Positions 1-8,374 are shown, counted from the first letter of the stretch. The stretch: DNA of 64,000 nucleotides from Leifsonia sp. EB41 (GCF_041262565.1 NZ_JBGCCJ010000001.1:2108001-2172000), one strand, 5' to 3'. Notes: generated from the sequence alone by a model not told the origin. Made by a program: numbers and translations.

Positions 1-1
1 G

Positions 2-427
2 TTCCTTGCCGTGCTCGCCGAGCATCCCGACGACCCGCACGTCCTGTACGAGGTCGGCGGCTCCTACGACACCGCGGGCGAGGAGGAGACGGCGGCCGGC
101 TACTACGAGCGCGCGCTCGAGGTGGGGCTGGAGGACGACACCCGCCGCAAGTGCCTGCTGCAGTACGGGAGCACCCTGCGCAACCTGGGGCGCTTCGACG
201 AGTCGCTGGCGGTGCTCGCCCGGGCGCGGGACGCCTTCCCGGAGTCCGAGTCGGTGCGGGTCTGGCACGCGCTCTCGCTGCACGCCGCCGGGCGCAGCGA
301 CGCCGCGGTCGCCGAGCTCATGGAGCTCGCGGCCGACCGCATCCGCACCCCCGACCTCCTGCGCTACGAGGCCGGTCTGCGCGGCAACGCCGAGTACCTG
401 CACGAGCTCGACGAATCGCGCCTCTGA
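2..427 (+). CDS. Tetratricopeptide repeat protein, C-terminal part
   Basis: The reading frame is open from the first bases of the window, so the gene begins upstream and only its last ~141 codons are here. The residues form helical pairs with TPR-like spacing (G/Y/A/A patterns such as LYEVGGSYDTAGEEETAAGYYERALE and the following LGRFDESLAVLARA). This suggests two or three tetratricopeptide repeats, which are scaffolds for protein-protein contact; no enzymatic motif is visible. It resembles the small tetratricopeptide proteins of Actinobacteria, but the partner is unknown. The stop codon TGA is directly embedded in the first copy of a palindromic repeat, and the next gene is convergent. Confidence 0.75.
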   Translation, partial: FLAVLAEHPDDPHVLYEVGGSYDTAGEEETAAGYYERALEVGLEDDTRRKCLLQYGSTLRNLGRFDESLAVLARARDAFPESESVRVWHALSLHAAGRSDAAVAELMELAADRIRTPDLLRYEAGLRGNAEYLHELDESRL

Positions 428-553
428 CATTCGTCACGAATCGCGGCTCTGAGCGCGCCAAACGCGACATTCGGCACGAATCGCGAGTCAGACATTCGTG
501 ACGAATCGCGGCTCTGAGCGCGCCGAACGCGACATTCGGCACGAATCGCGAGT
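426..553. repeat. Tandem pair of twin-palindrome repeats (family A)
   Basis: Two tandem copies, 65 bp apart, of a module made of two short palindromes (ATTCGTCACGAAT and ATTCGGCACGAAT types) whose starts are exactly 40 bp apart, separated by a GC-rich linker. Single copies with the same 40-bp phasing lie at 16515-16575 and 28226-28280. The repeat fills the whole space between two convergent genes and overlaps the first gene's stop codon, so it may also work as a bidirectional terminator (inference). It resembles REP/BIME-type extragenic palindromes in size and placement. Confidence 0.85.
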
Positions 554-556
554 GGG

Positions 557-1477
557 TCAGGCCAGGAATGCCGCGATGACCAGCAGCACCGGCACCGCGA
601 AGAGCGTGGTCAGCAGCACGATGTCGCGCGCCACCGGCATCCCGCGCTCGTAGCGGGCGGCGAAGTTGTAGACGTTCTGCGCGGTCGGGAGGGCGGCGAG
701 TGCGACCGCCGCGAACAGCGCGTGACCCTCGAGGCCGAACGCGAACCGCGCCACGGCGAACGCGACCAGCGGCATCCCGACCGACTTGAGGAGCACCGCG
801 GTCGCGATCTCGACCCGCCCGTGCCCCGCCTGGAGCGGCCGCGACCCGTGCAGCGACATCCCGAACGCCATCAGCACGAGCGGCACCGCGGCGCCGCCGA
901 GCAGCTCGAACGGCTGGTAGACCGCGGCCGGGATCGGGATGTGCAGCACGTCCACGAGGATGCCGAGCAGGGAGGCGATGATCATCGGGTTGCGCACCGG
1001 CTGCGTCAGGATCGACCACAGCGACACCGTCCCGCGGCTGGTGATATCCAGCACCGTGAGCGCGATCGGCGCGAACACGATGAGCTGCAGCAGCAGCACC
1101 GGCGCCACGTACGACGCGCTGCCGAGCACGTAGACCGCGACCGGGAGGCCGATGTTGTTCGCGTTGACGTAGCCAGAGCCGAGCGTCCCGATCGTCGTCT
1201 CCGCGGCCGACCGCCGGAAGAACAGCCGCGACAGCAGCAGGAAGAGGCCCGCCGCGGCGATGGCGGCGATGGCGGCGACGACGAGCTGGGTCGAGAACAC
1301 GACCTTCAGGTCGGCGTGCGCGAGCGTGACGAAGAGGAGCGCCGGGTTCGTGACGAAGAACGCGATCCGGTTGAGCACGTACGGCGCGGTGGGGCCGCCG
1401 ACCCGGAACCGTCCGGCGAGGTAGCCGACCAGGATGACGAACGCGATGATCCCGAACCCGGTCAGCACTCCAGCCAT
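557..1477 (-). CDS. AEC-family membrane transporter (auxin efflux carrier-like)
   Basis: A 306-residue, strongly hydrophobic protein with about ten predicted membrane segments in two halves separated by a short loop (around residues 155-165). It ends in a hydrophobic helix, as in the AEC (auxin efflux carrier, PF03547) family. Members are secondary transporters of organic acids such as malate or malonate, and plant homologues move auxin. The polar motif GSGYVNANNIGLPVAVYVLG in the middle of the first half is typical of the family's substrate path. The ATG start is followed at once by a membrane segment. It is convergent with the TPR gene and tandem with the VanZ-like gene. The substrate cannot be told from sequence. 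Confidence 0.85.
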   Translation of the reverse strand: MAGVLTGFGIIAFVILVGYLAGRFRVGGPTAPYVLNRIAFFVTNPALLFVTLAHADLKVVFSTQLVVAAIAAIAAAGLFLLLSRLFFRRSAAETTIGTLGSGYVNANNIGLPVAVYVLGSASYVAPVLLLQLIVFAPIALTVLDITSRGTVSLWSILTQPVRNPMIIASLLGILVDVLHIPIPAAVYQPFELLGGAAVPLVLMAFGMSLHGSRPLQAGHGRVEIATAVLLKSVGMPLVAFAVARFAFGLEGHALFAAVALAALPTAQNVYNFAARYERGMPVARDIVLLTTLFAVPVLLVIAAFLA

Positions 1478-1516
1478 CGCGTCGGCGTCTCCTCTCGTCT
1501 CCCCTGGACGATGGTG

Positions 1517-1987
1517 TCAGGAAGTTCGCGAAACGCCCGCATCCGCGCGCCGCCGCGCCACCACCAGCACCCCGATCCCCGTGCCGATCAGCGCCCCGAG
1601 GGTGTTCGCGATCACGTCGTTCACGGTGCCGAACCTGGCCGGCAGGAGGAAGTGCTGGGTGAGCTCGATCGCGACGCTGCAGAGCAGGCCGGCGAGCGGG
1701 GCCACCCACCACCGGCGGAGGCCGACGATCAGCACGATGAGCAGAGCGGGCGGCACGAAGAACGCCACGTTGGCCGTGAACTCGATCACGTCGTAGGCGT
1801 CGAGCGGCCGGATCCCGACGACCTCCCCTGCGCCGAGGAGGCGGAACAGCAGCGGATCGAACGGGCGGTCGACGGGCGTCGGCCAGAGCCCGACTGCGGC
1901 GACGAACGCGGTGTAGGCCAGGAGCGCGGCAGTCGCGCGGCGGCGGGTGCGGCGGGCGGGCATCTGCTCAGCGTAGGCGCTGAGCAT
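1517..1987 (-). CDS. VanZ-like membrane protein
   Basis: A 156-residue membrane protein with four or five predicted helices. The stretch around residues 65-125 (DVIEFTANVAFFVPPALLI, then IELTQHFLLPARFGTVNDVIANTLGALIG) carries the E-x-x-Q and DVIxNTLGxxIG motifs of the VanZ family (PF04892). VanZ of enterococci gives low-level teicoplanin resistance. Most actinobacterial members are of unknown role, probably acting at the cell envelope. The ATG at 1987 has an AGGA ribosome-binding site seven bases upstream; a second in-frame ATG lies eight codons later. No resistance operon (vanHAX) is nearby, so a role in glycopeptide resistance is not supported. Confidence 0.85.
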   Translation of the reverse strand: MLSAYAEQMPARRTRRRATAALLAYTAFVAAVGLWPTPVDRPFDPLLFRLLGAGEVVGIRPLDAYDVIEFTANVAFFVPPALLIVLIVGLRRWWVAPLAGLLCSVAIELTQHFLLPARFGTVNDVIANTLGALIGTGIGVLVVARRRADAGVSRTS

Positions 1988-2026
1988 CGGGAAATCCTGT
2001 GTGTCAGACCTCAGGTTCCACCCTGG

Positions 2027-2860
2027 TCAGCTCCGCCGCACCCGCCCGCCGCGTGCCACCCGCACCGCCACCGCCACCATGACCACGAGGATCCCCGCGG
2101 CGAGCGCCGTGACCGCCACCACCGCGCTCGGGAGGCCTCCCACCACGCGCGAGACGGCGATCCACACGAGTCCCCACGCCGACGCGAGCGCGGGCGCCAG
2201 CCGGCCGCGGTCCCACACCGCGAGCGCGCAGGCCACCACGGCGAGCGCCGTGAGGACCACCATCGCCCAGACCTCCGGCGTCATCCCGAACCCGGTGAAG
2301 CCGGCCGCCTGCAGCCACGCCGCCACGTCCGCGGCCGTCGCCACCATCACCCAGCCGAGGGAGAGGCCGACAGTACCGTCGAGGAGGACGGCGTCGGCGG
2401 TCGTCCCGCCCGGCTCGTGCCGCAGCCGCGCGAACGCGACGACGAGGACGACGAGCAGGAGGACGATGAGCGGAACGCTCAGCGCGAGCAGCCCCGCCTG
2501 CACCGCCAGGATCCAGGCGGCGTTGAGCAGGAGCGAGGCGATCATCCAGTAGCCCACGGCGCGCTGCCGGCGGCGGGCGGCCTGCGAGGGCAGCGCCTGC
2601 CAGATCGCGTAGCCGGCCAGTCCCAGGTAGATCACGGACCAGATGGCGAACGCCGGGCCGGCCGGCGCGAGGAGCGTGGCGTCGGGGCCGAGGGCGCCGC
2701 CCGCCACGCGCGGGATGGGGCGGCCTCCCGCGAGCCCGGCTCCGTACACCGCGCCGCACAGCGCGACGACGGTCGCGGCGATCACTCCGCTCTGCCGGAT
2801 GCGGTCGAAGACGGTCGGGTGGGTCACACCGAGCGGCAGCCTTCGGGTAAGGCTGGTCAT
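2027..2860 (-). CDS. Tryptophan-rich sensory protein (TspO/MBR-like) family membrane protein
   Basis: A 277-residue membrane protein with about eight predicted helices. The segment around residues 68-90 (GPAFAIWSVIYLGLAGYAIWQ) matches the P-x-F-x-x-W-x-x-x-Y core of TspO/MBR proteins. It is longer than classical 160-residue TspO because of extra C-terminal helices, as in the actinobacterial and eukaryotic-like long forms. TspO proteins bind porphyrins or related ligands and are linked to oxidative-stress responses, but this long subgroup is uncharacterised. The ATG start precedes a short basic stretch and the first helix near residue 28. It is flanked by a VanZ-like gene and a PrmC-related gene on the same strand, with gaps of 39 and 57 bp. 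Confidence 0.7.
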   Translation of the reverse strand: MTSLTRRLPLGVTHPTVFDRIRQSGVIAATVVALCGAVYGAGLAGGRPIPRVAGGALGPDATLLAPAGPAFAIWSVIYLGLAGYAIWQALPSQAARRRQRAVGYWMIASLLLNAAWILAVQAGLLALSVPLIVLLLVVLVVAFARLRHEPGGTTADAVLLDGTVGLSLGWVMVATAADVAAWLQAAGFTGFGMTPEVWAMVVLTALAVVACALAVWDRGRLAPALASAWGLVWIAVSRVVGGLPSAVVAVTALAAGILVVMVAVAVRVARGGRVRRS

Positions 2861-2917
2861 GGGGTGGAATCTAGACCGAAAACAGGAAAAGCGGTATCCC
2901 TTGCGCTGCCGCGGGCT

Positions 2918-3700
2918 CTAGGGCGTCGGAGGCCGCCGGGAGGCGATCACGACCGTCCCGTCGAGGTCGTCGTCGGTCACCACGCGCGCCGCGAGCCCCT
3001 CCGCCTCGAACAGGCCCGCGGTGCGCGCCGCCTGTTCGCCGCTGGTCTCGATGACGATCGCGCCTCCCGGCGCCAGCCAGGCGGGGCCCTCGGCGGCGAT
3101 CCGGCGGTGGAGGTCGAGGCCGTCCGCCCCGCCGTCCAGCGCCACCGCCGGCTCATAGAGACGCGCCTCCGGCGGCATCAGCCCGATGGCGTCCGTCGGG
3201 ACGTACGGCGCGTTCACGGCGATCACGGCGAGCGCTCCGTGCAACTCGGGCGGCAGCGGGGCGAACAGGTCGCCCTCGAACACGCGGGCCGGGTCGAGGT
3301 TCGCCCGGGCCGCGCGCACGGCGGCCGGCTCGACGTCCGCTGCGTACACCAGCGCCTCGGGCACCCGCGCGGCGATGACGGCGCCGATCGCGCCCGCCCC
3401 GCAGCACAGGTCGAGCACCGCGTCGCCCGGCCGGGTCAGCGCCGCCGCCTCCCGCGCGAGCAGCTCGGTGCGGCGGCGCGGGACGAACACACCCGCGTCC
3501 ACGTGGATGCGCAGCCCGCCGAACTCGGCGAACCCCAGAAGCGGCTCCAGCGGCTCGCCCGCCACGCGGCGGGCGACCAGGGCCTCCAGTTCGCCCGGCG
3601 ACGACGCCGACTCGAGCAGCAGCGCGGCCTCCTCCTCGGCGAAGACGCAGCCCGCGGCGCGCAGCCGGCGGACGATGTCATCCTCATCGATCGCACTCAC
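2918..3700 (-). CDS. PrmC/HemK-related putative protein N5-glutamine methyltransferase
   Basis: A 260-residue SAM-dependent methyltransferase. The N-terminal ~75 residues form the helical PrmC-type substrate domain. Motif I is VLDLCCGAGAIG (about 96-107), followed by the acidic end of strand 2 (AADVEP). The catalytic-loop tetrapeptide is NAPY (about 165-168) rather than the NPPY that holds the glutamine amide in PrmC, so this belongs to the 'PrmC-related' subgroup rather than being the release-factor methylase itself. The preferred start is GTG at 3700, and no better ATG is in frame. It is divergent from the next gene across an 80-bp promoter region. The substrate is unknown. Confidence 0.85.
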   Translation of the reverse strand: MSAIDEDDIVRRLRAAGCVFAEEEAALLLESASSPGELEALVARRVAGEPLEPLLGFAEFGGLRIHVDAGVFVPRRRTELLAREAAALTRPGDAVLDLCCGAGAIGAVIAARVPEALVYAADVEPAAVRAARANLDPARVFEGDLFAPLPPELHGALAVIAVNAPYVPTDAIGLMPPEARLYEPAVALDGGADGLDLHRRIAAEGPAWLAPGGAIVIETSGEQAARTAGLFEAEGLAARVVTDDDLDGTVVIASRRPPTP

Positions 3701-3743
3701 CGGGCCATGCTAGCGGGGCACAGTCAACCCCCTTGCCGGAACC

Positions 3744-3772
3744 TTGACCGCTTGCCGTTCCGCACGTATGGA
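3744..3772 (+). promoter_or_regulatory. Candidate housekeeping promoter for the 3779 gene
   Basis: TTGACC (3744-3749), a 17-base spacer and TATGGA (3767-3772) form a sigma-70-like promoter. The start codon follows only six bases after the -10 box and there is no Shine-Dalgarno sequence, so the transcript could be leaderless. The -10 lacks the usual final T, which keeps confidence moderate. Confidence 0.45.
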
Positions 3773-3778
3773 TGGGTC

Positions 3779-4117
3779 ATGAAGAGGATTCACTACGCGA
3801 GCGGCTCGGTGCTCACCGGCGACGCGATCGCGGACGTGCTGGTGAAGTACGCGGCGGCGCTGGCGACCAACACGGCCGCCGCCGAAGTGCACGCGCCGGC
3901 GATCCTCGAGACCGGCGAGGTGGGCGAGATCGTGATGCTGCTCGGGCCGGCCAGCCAGATCATGGCGGAGTCGGAGCACTTCGAGGGGCCCGAGCTGCTC
4001 GACGACGACTTCGTCAACGGGCTCGACGACCGGGTCGCCGCCCTCGGCCCACGCAGGGCGACCTTCGTCCGGCTCGGCACGGAGAGCATGGACGACCTCG
4101 ACGTCGACATGCTGTGA
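3779..4117 (+). CDS. Conserved hypothetical protein, 112 residues
   Basis: The product begins MKRIHYASGSVLTGDAIADVL. It has a predicted helix-strand pattern, no membrane segment and an acidic C-terminus (DDLDVDML). The opening strand and the phrase GEVGEIVMLLGPASQIM suggest a small globular alpha/beta protein. I recognise similar short proteins from Microbacteriaceae but no function. The start at 3779 is chosen because the longer open frame upstream is antisense to the methyltransferase gene and because a promoter lies directly in front. It stands alone between divergent and co-directional neighbours, 115 bp before the next gene. Confidence 0.75.
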   Translation: MKRIHYASGSVLTGDAIADVLVKYAAALATNTAAAEVHAPAILETGEVGEIVMLLGPASQIMAESEHFEGPELLDDDFVNGLDDRVAALGPRRATFVRLGTESMDDLDVDML

Positions 4118-4232
4118 GCTCCCGATCCGACGAAACGACCGGGGGCGAGCGCCTCTCGATACAGTTCTGCACTGGTAGAAAGGGGATGGGCGCGTACTAT
4201 CTGGCGGGTAAGGCAACTTCGGGGAGTAGGGC

Positions 4233-4505
4233 ATGCAGGTGTTCCACGTCTACATCGATGAACTGAGGTTCACGTTCGTCGACCGCGAGCCTGTCGAAGA
4301 GTTGAAGCGGCAGGTGATCCAGGCGAGCCGCAACGACGGCGACTTCGTGGCCATCACCCAGTCGAGCCGTCCGCCGAGCGAGATCTTCGTGACCAGCCAG
4401 ACCCGCGTGCGCATCGAGACGGCCAGCATCCCCCGCGAGCCGGCCACGGCCAGCGACCACGAAGAGGACGACTCGTTCTGGTTCGACTTCGACTCGCTGA
4501 CCTGA
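4233..4505 (+). CDS. Conserved hypothetical protein, 90 residues
   Basis: A small soluble protein starting MQVFHVYIDELRFTFVDREP, with a predicted beta-alpha-beta start and a strongly acidic, aromatic tail (EEDDSFWFDFDSLT) likely to be disordered or to bind a partner. A GGGGAG ribosome-binding site lies eight to ten bases before the ATG. No family motif that I can name. The spacing pattern of VKQ-VIQASRNDGDFVAI resembles small ligand- or nucleic-acid-binding folds, but this is weak. It is an independent transcription unit by spacing. Confidence 0.7.
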   Translation: MQVFHVYIDELRFTFVDREPVEELKRQVIQASRNDGDFVAITQSSRPPSEIFVTSQTRVRIETASIPREPATASDHEEDDSFWFDFDSLT

Positions 4506-4606
4506 CGGCCGCTGGGCCACGCACGACGCGACCGCTTGTCGGGCCGAATGCGCGGCACGCGTGCGGACTGTAGCCCGAATTCCGGTATTCCAGTATCGTC
4601 GCGAGC

Positions 4607-5329
4607 ATGACCATTCCTGAGGACGAGAACAAGCCGCAGCCTCCCGAGGGCGGCAACACTGCCGGCGCCGTCCCGCCGGTCCCCGAGCCCACCGAGCCGG
4701 CCGCGCCTGCGGCCCCCGCATCCGACGCGCCTCCCGTACCGCCGGTGACGCCGCCGAGCGCCGCGCCCGCCGGTGGATTCCCGCCCGCGCCCCCCGCGCC
4801 GCAAGCCGGAGCCGTCCCGCCGCCGCCCGGCGCCTTCCCGTCGTACGCGGCCGTTCCCCCGCCGCCCGTCGCCACGCCGACCCGCATCCCGACGACCGTC
4901 AACACCGCGTTCTGGCTCTACATCGCGAGCGCTGTGCTCAGCGTGATCGGCGGCATCGTCACCATCGCGTCGGCGAGCAGCAACCGAGCGGCGATCATCC
5001 GCCAGCTGCAGACCCAGAACCTGCACGGCCAGAACATCGACACGCTGGCCACCGCGGCGATCGGCGTCGCCATCGGCCTGTCGATCATCACGCTGATCTT
5101 CTGGGCCATCGTGTTCGTGCTGTTCGCCTTCTTCATGCGGCGCGGCGCCAACTGGGCGCGGATCGTCCTCACGATCCTGACCGTGGTGTCCCTGCTGAAC
5201 ATCCTCCCGGGCTTCCCGTTCGGCCTCATCCAGGTGATCGCGTCCATCGTCGCCGTCATCCTGATCTGGCTTCGGCCGTCCTCCGCATGGTTCGCGGCGA
5301 TCAAGGCGTCGAAGGCGCCGCGCGCGTAG
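4607..5329 (+). CDS. Proline-rich membrane protein
   Basis: 240 residues in two parts. Residues 1-95 are a disordered, Pro/Ala-rich cytoplasmic or surface tail (PEPTEPAAPAAPAS, PPPGAF, PPPPVA). Residues 100-235 hold four predicted membrane helices: FWLYIASAVLSVIGGIV, a second around 145-165, a third around 175-190 and a fourth near 205-225. The tail resembles the linkers of actinobacterial membrane proteins of the DUF4064/DUF4190 type. The function is unknown. A TATCGT -10-like hexamer ends seven bases before the ATG and no Shine-Dalgarno is visible, so translation is probably leaderless. A strong terminator follows the stop. Confidence 0.8.
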   Translation: MTIPEDENKPQPPEGGNTAGAVPPVPEPTEPAAPAAPASDAPPVPPVTPPSAAPAGGFPPAPPAPQAGAVPPPPGAFPSYAAVPPPPVATPTRIPTTVNTAFWLYIASAVLSVIGGIVTIASASSNRAAIIRQLQTQNLHGQNIDTLATAAIGVAIGLSIITLIFWAIVFVLFAFFMRRGANWARIVLTILTVVSLLNILPGFPFGLIQVIASIVAVILIWLRPSSAWFAAIKASKAPRA

Positions 5330-5340
5330 TCCCCGACCGT

Positions 5341-5378
5341 CGAAGGGGTCCGCGGCCATCCGGTCGCGGACCCCTTCG
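5341..5378 (+). terminator. Rho-independent terminator after the proline-rich membrane protein gene
   Basis: A perfect 14-bp inverted repeat (arms starting CGAAGGGGTCCGCG) with a ten-base loop, followed by CGTTTCTC. It starts 12 bases after the stop codon. The U-tract is short, as usual in high-GC Actinobacteria. Confidence 0.85.
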
Positions 5379-5449
5379 CGTTTCTCACCCCCTGGCGCCG
5401 GCCGACCCGCGGCGTACCGTGCGGACCGAACGATGAGAGGAGCCGCATC

Positions 5450-5713
5450 ATGCCGGGACGGGAGAACTCGCTGAAGGACCAGGAGCTCTACGAGAAGCTG
5501 CGCGACGAGGGCAACTCGAAGGAGAAGTCCGCTCGCATCTCCAACGCCGCCGCCGCCCGCGGCCGGAAGTCGGTCGGCCGTAAAGGCGGCGAGTCCGGCT
5601 CCTACGACGACTGGACGGTGCCGGAGCTGAAGAAGCGCGCGAAGGAGCTCGGCCTCACCGGCTACTCGACGAAGACCAAATCCGAGCTGGTGAAGGAGCT
5701 GCGCGACCACTGA
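5450..5713 (+). CDS. Small basic protein with Rho N-terminal/SAP-like domain
   Basis: 87 residues. The first 45 are charged (SLKDQELYEKLRDEGNSKEKSARISNAAA), matching the short DUF7218-type module. The last 35 (YDDWTVPELKKRAKELGLTGYSTKTKSELVKEL) form the helix-turn-helix of a Rho-N/SAP motif, which binds nucleic acid. Such proteins are widespread in Actinobacteria with no fixed role, and a DNA- or RNA-binding, nucleoid-type function is a fair inference. The start codon follows a GAGAGGAGC ribosome-binding site. It is probably co-directional with, but separate from, the next gene, which has its own -10. Confidence 0.85.
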   Translation: MPGRENSLKDQELYEKLRDEGNSKEKSARISNAAAARGRKSVGRKGGESGSYDDWTVPELKKRAKELGLTGYSTKTKSELVKELRDH

Positions 5714-5739
5714 CCCATCGTCGCGCGTACACTCGCGCC

Positions 5740-6624
5740 ATGAACCTGCGCGACGTGGCCGCAGACCTGTACGGGGTCGAGCCCGCGGAGTTCGTCGCCG
5801 CGCGGGCTTCGGCCGCCGCGGGAGCCGACCCCGAGCTCGCGAAGAGCATCAAGGCGCTGCGGAAGCCGACGGCGTCCGCCGCAGCGGTCAACGCGCTGAC
5901 CCGCCGCGACCCCGAACTGGTCGACCGGATCCTCCAGCTCGGCGACCGGATGCGGGACGCATTCGCCGCGCGCGACCGGGACGCCATCCGCGACCTGACC
6001 CGGGAGGAGCGACAGCGGCTGCTGCAGCGGGCCCTCCGCGACCTCGGGACGAGCGCGGCGGTCGGCCGCGAAGTCGAGGAGACCCTCCAGGCCGCCGTCG
6101 TGGACCCGGTCGCGGCCGCCGCGGTGCGCAGTGGGATGCTGGTCCGCGCACTCGAGTCGACCGGGGTGGAGTCGGTGGATGTGGCCGACGCGGTCGCGCT
6201 GCCGTTGGATGAGGGGTCGCTGACCGCCGCGGTGGAGCGGACCGCCGGCCCGCTGGTGGCACCCGGGCCCGCGAAGGCCTGCAAGGCGGCCCCGCCGCAC
6301 GAGGACAGCGAGCCCGCACCCGACGCCGGCACCGAGTCCGCCAGCGAACGCCGCGAGCGCGAGCGCACGATCCGCGCGGCCGAGCGCGCTCTCGAACGCG
6401 CGCGGGCCGACGCCGAGTCGCTCGACGACGAACTGGACGCGGAGGTCGAGCGCCGCTCCGACCTCCAGGCCGAGCGCGACGCGCTCGAACGCCGCCTCCA
6501 GCGCACCGAGGCCGAGCTCAGCGAGTCGAAGGCCGCCGAGCGCGCGCTCCGGCGGCGCATCCCGGAGCTGCAGCGTGCGGTGCGGGACGCCGAACGCGCC
6601 CTCGACGAGGCGCGCGGCGACTGA
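5740..6624 (+). CDS. Coiled-coil hypothetical protein, 294 residues
   Basis: Residues 1-140 are alpha-helical and Ala/Arg/Asp-rich (LAKSIKALRKPTASAAAVNAL, then RDLTREERQRLLQRAL). Residues 200-294 form a long coiled coil (RERTIRAAERALERARADAE, ..., RRIPELQRAVRDAERALDEA). No catalytic motif or signal peptide is visible. The N-terminal pattern is typical of actinobacterial proteins whose role is unknown. A TACACT hexamer ends six bases before the ATG and no ribosome-binding site is seen, which suggests a leaderless mRNA. It is convergent with the following DUF7882 gene, with nine bases between the stops. Confidence 0.75.
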   Translation: MNLRDVAADLYGVEPAEFVAARASAAAGADPELAKSIKALRKPTASAAAVNALTRRDPELVDRILQLGDRMRDAFAARDRDAIRDLTREERQRLLQRALRDLGTSAAVGREVEETLQAAVVDPVAAAAVRSGMLVRALESTGVESVDVADAVALPLDEGSLTAAVERTAGPLVAPGPAKACKAAPPHEDSEPAPDAGTESASERRERERTIRAAERALERARADAESLDDELDAEVERRSDLQAERDALERRLQRTEAELSESKAAERALRRRIPELQRAVRDAERALDEARGD

Positions 6625-6633
6625 GTTCTCCGG

Positions 6634-6951
6634 TCAGCCCGGAAGGTGCTGTTCGGCCTCGTCCTCGGCCATCACGACCATGCCGCCGGTGCGCTGCGAG
6701 GTGTGCATGAGCGCCTCCAGCCAGTGCGCGTTGATCGCGGGAGGCCGGCTGCCGGCGAACTGGAAGGCAAGCGGGATCTCGCGGCTGATCCAGAGCGACA
6801 CACGCCCCGAACCCTGGTCGACGGGGACGTCCCAGTTGAGGAGGAAGCTCTCGTGGCGGCGCAGCTTGGCGACGACCGCGAGCTTGACGTGGCTCAAGAC
6901 CCGATCGTCGAGGTCATATTCCTGACCTGCGCCGTAGAGCAGTTTTCCCAT
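6634..6951 (-). CDS. DUF7882 family small protein
   Basis: 105 residues beginning MGKLLYGAGQEYDLDDRVLSHVK. It has the pattern of the Microbacteriaceae-specific DUF7882 family: MGKLxYG start, 'DRxLxHxKxxVxxKLRRxESF' near residues 17-38, then 'GRxSLWISxxIPLxFxF' around 48-66. Homologues are sometimes mislabelled 'ATP-dependent DNA ligase', but no ligase motif (KxDG) is present here. Several paralogues per genome are common, often growth-phase linked; the function is unknown. A CACTAT hexamer ends seven bases upstream of the ATG, consistent with a leaderless transcript. Presence of this family supports the assignment to Microbacteriaceae. Confidence 0.8.
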   Translation of the reverse strand: MGKLLYGAGQEYDLDDRVLSHVKLAVVAKLRRHESFLLNWDVPVDQGSGRVSLWISREIPLAFQFAGSRPPAINAHWLEALMHTSQRTGGMVVMAEDEAEQHLPG

Positions 6952-7025
6952 AGCTGCAATAGTGCCTTAGATCGAGCGCGAACTGCGTGGCGAATAAAGG
7001 GGATTGACACACCCCCGATATCCCG

Positions 7026-8318
7026 TTACTGGCGGGTAAGCGACCTCCGGAACGGCGCCGCCAGCGCGTGCGCGAGCCCGCGACCCCGGACCGCGAACAG
7101 CACGACGGCCAGCAGCGCGTAGCCGGCCGAGACGATCCAGCGCGCCTCCGTCGACGGGAACACGAAGGTGGCCGCGAACAGCGTGAACAGGGCGACCGCC
7201 CACCGCCAGTCGAACCGCAGAGACAGCAGCATGGCGACCCCGAGGAGGGTCTGCGTCGCCGTGAGCACGAACTCCTCGGTCTGCCGTCCGTCGAGCGGAA
7301 GCGCCCAGCCTCCGCCGCCGATCGCGTGCGCCAGCGGGAGGGTGCCGACGAGCGCCGTCCACTGGTTGACCTTGCTGGCGAGCAGGATGCCGAGACCGGC
7401 CGCCGCCCGGCCGCGCACCACGAAGAGCACCGCGATCACGAACTCCGGCGCCTCGGAGGCGAGCGGGGCGAGCCACTGCACGAGCAGGAAGTCGTCGATC
7501 CCGAGCGCGCGGCCTCCGGAGATCAGGCTGTGCGCGAACGGCTCGGCGAGCGCCAGGATGACGAGGGCGGCGACCACGAAGATCGCGACGACGGTCGCCC
7601 GCCGCGCGCGCGTCGGCAGCGCACCCAGGTCGCGGGCGACGCCCACCAGCTCGGGCTCCTCGGTCTCGGTGTGAGCCACGCGGACCAGGTAGTAGACGAA
7701 CAGTGCCAGGAGGACGACGCCGAGCGCGACGTCGATCCGGCCGGTCAGCGGGATGATCAGCGTCAGCGCGGACGCGATCAGGAGCAGGCCGAGTTCGGTG
7801 CGGTTCTCCCGCGGCAGGGCGATGGCGAACGGCCTGCGCCGCACGTCCGGGTCGGGCGAGCGGCGGCCGCGCAGCGCGCGGAGCGCGAGGAACGCGACCA
7901 GCAGGAGGAACGGCCAGCCGAACCCGAGCAGCAGCCGGTTGGAGCCCGTCATGTTGGCGGCCGCATACGGGGCCAGCGACGGGTCCGACCCGGCGGAGAA
8001 CGCGAAGTAGAGGTCGATCGCGTACTCGGGCAGGATCGCGACGACCGCGAGGAGGCCGACAGCGAGGCCGCCGGAGATGTCCAGCTCGGCGGCCTCCCCG
8101 GCCCAGGCGAGCGCGAACGCCGCCGCGACGATGGCGAGGCCGAAGGAGAGCATCCCGACGAGCGGCGGGAGGTCGACGCCGGTCAGGCGCAACGCGACGC
8201 CCTGGGCCGCGATGGCGGCCGCGATGCCGAGCGGGAGGAGCAGTCGCATCCCGGGGCGGCGCGGCGGGGCGACCGCGGGGGCAGCGGCGGGTCTGACAGT
8301 GGGGGCGGGTCCGGGCAT
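7026..8318 (-). CDS. CaCA-family cation/proton (Na+/Ca2+ type) exchanger, probable Mn2+ exporter
   Basis: A 430-residue membrane protein with about 10-11 helices in two halves, each with an alpha-repeat of the sodium/calcium exchanger family (PF01699). The first is GLLAVVAILPEYAID...AANMTGSN near residues 88-125 and the second is WLAPLASEAPEFVIAV...LASKVNQWTALVGT near 285-325. The acidic residues in the repeats (P-E-Y, P-E-F) are the usual cation ligands. The N-terminal ~22 residues are disordered. Upstream lies a yybP-ykoY riboswitch, which senses Mn2+, so efflux of Mn2+ (or Ca2+/Mn2+) is the best guess. The ATG at 8318 has a GAGAGGA ribosome-binding site. It is tandem with the alpha/beta hydrolase gene but separated by 272 bp. 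Confidence 0.85.
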   Translation of the reverse strand: MPGPAPTVRPAAAPAVAPPRRPGMRLLLPLGIAAAIAAQGVALRLTGVDLPPLVGMLSFGLAIVAAAFALAWAGEAAELDISGGLAVGLLAVVAILPEYAIDLYFAFSAGSDPSLAPYAAANMTGSNRLLLGFGWPFLLLVAFLALRALRGRRSPDPDVRRRPFAIALPRENRTELGLLLIASALTLIIPLTGRIDVALGVVLLALFVYYLVRVAHTETEEPELVGVARDLGALPTRARRATVVAIFVVAALVILALAEPFAHSLISGGRALGIDDFLLVQWLAPLASEAPEFVIAVLFVVRGRAAAGLGILLASKVNQWTALVGTLPLAHAIGGGGWALPLDGRQTEEFVLTATQTLLGVAMLLSLRFDWRWAVALFTLFAATFVFPSTEARWIVSAGYALLAVVLFAVRGRGLAHALAAPFRRSLTRQ

Positions 8319-8374
8319 CGGACGGTCCTCTCGCTCGCGCGGCGACCGGGCGCGCGAGGAGACCGGCCACCGCT

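Noticed and set aside
722-4117. Very long open frame of 1131 codons on the plus strand
   Set aside because: It is antisense to four real minus-strand genes and rich in Arg/Asp/Glu/His, as expected from shadow frames in high-GC DNA. Only its last 112 codons (from 3779) are a plausible gene.
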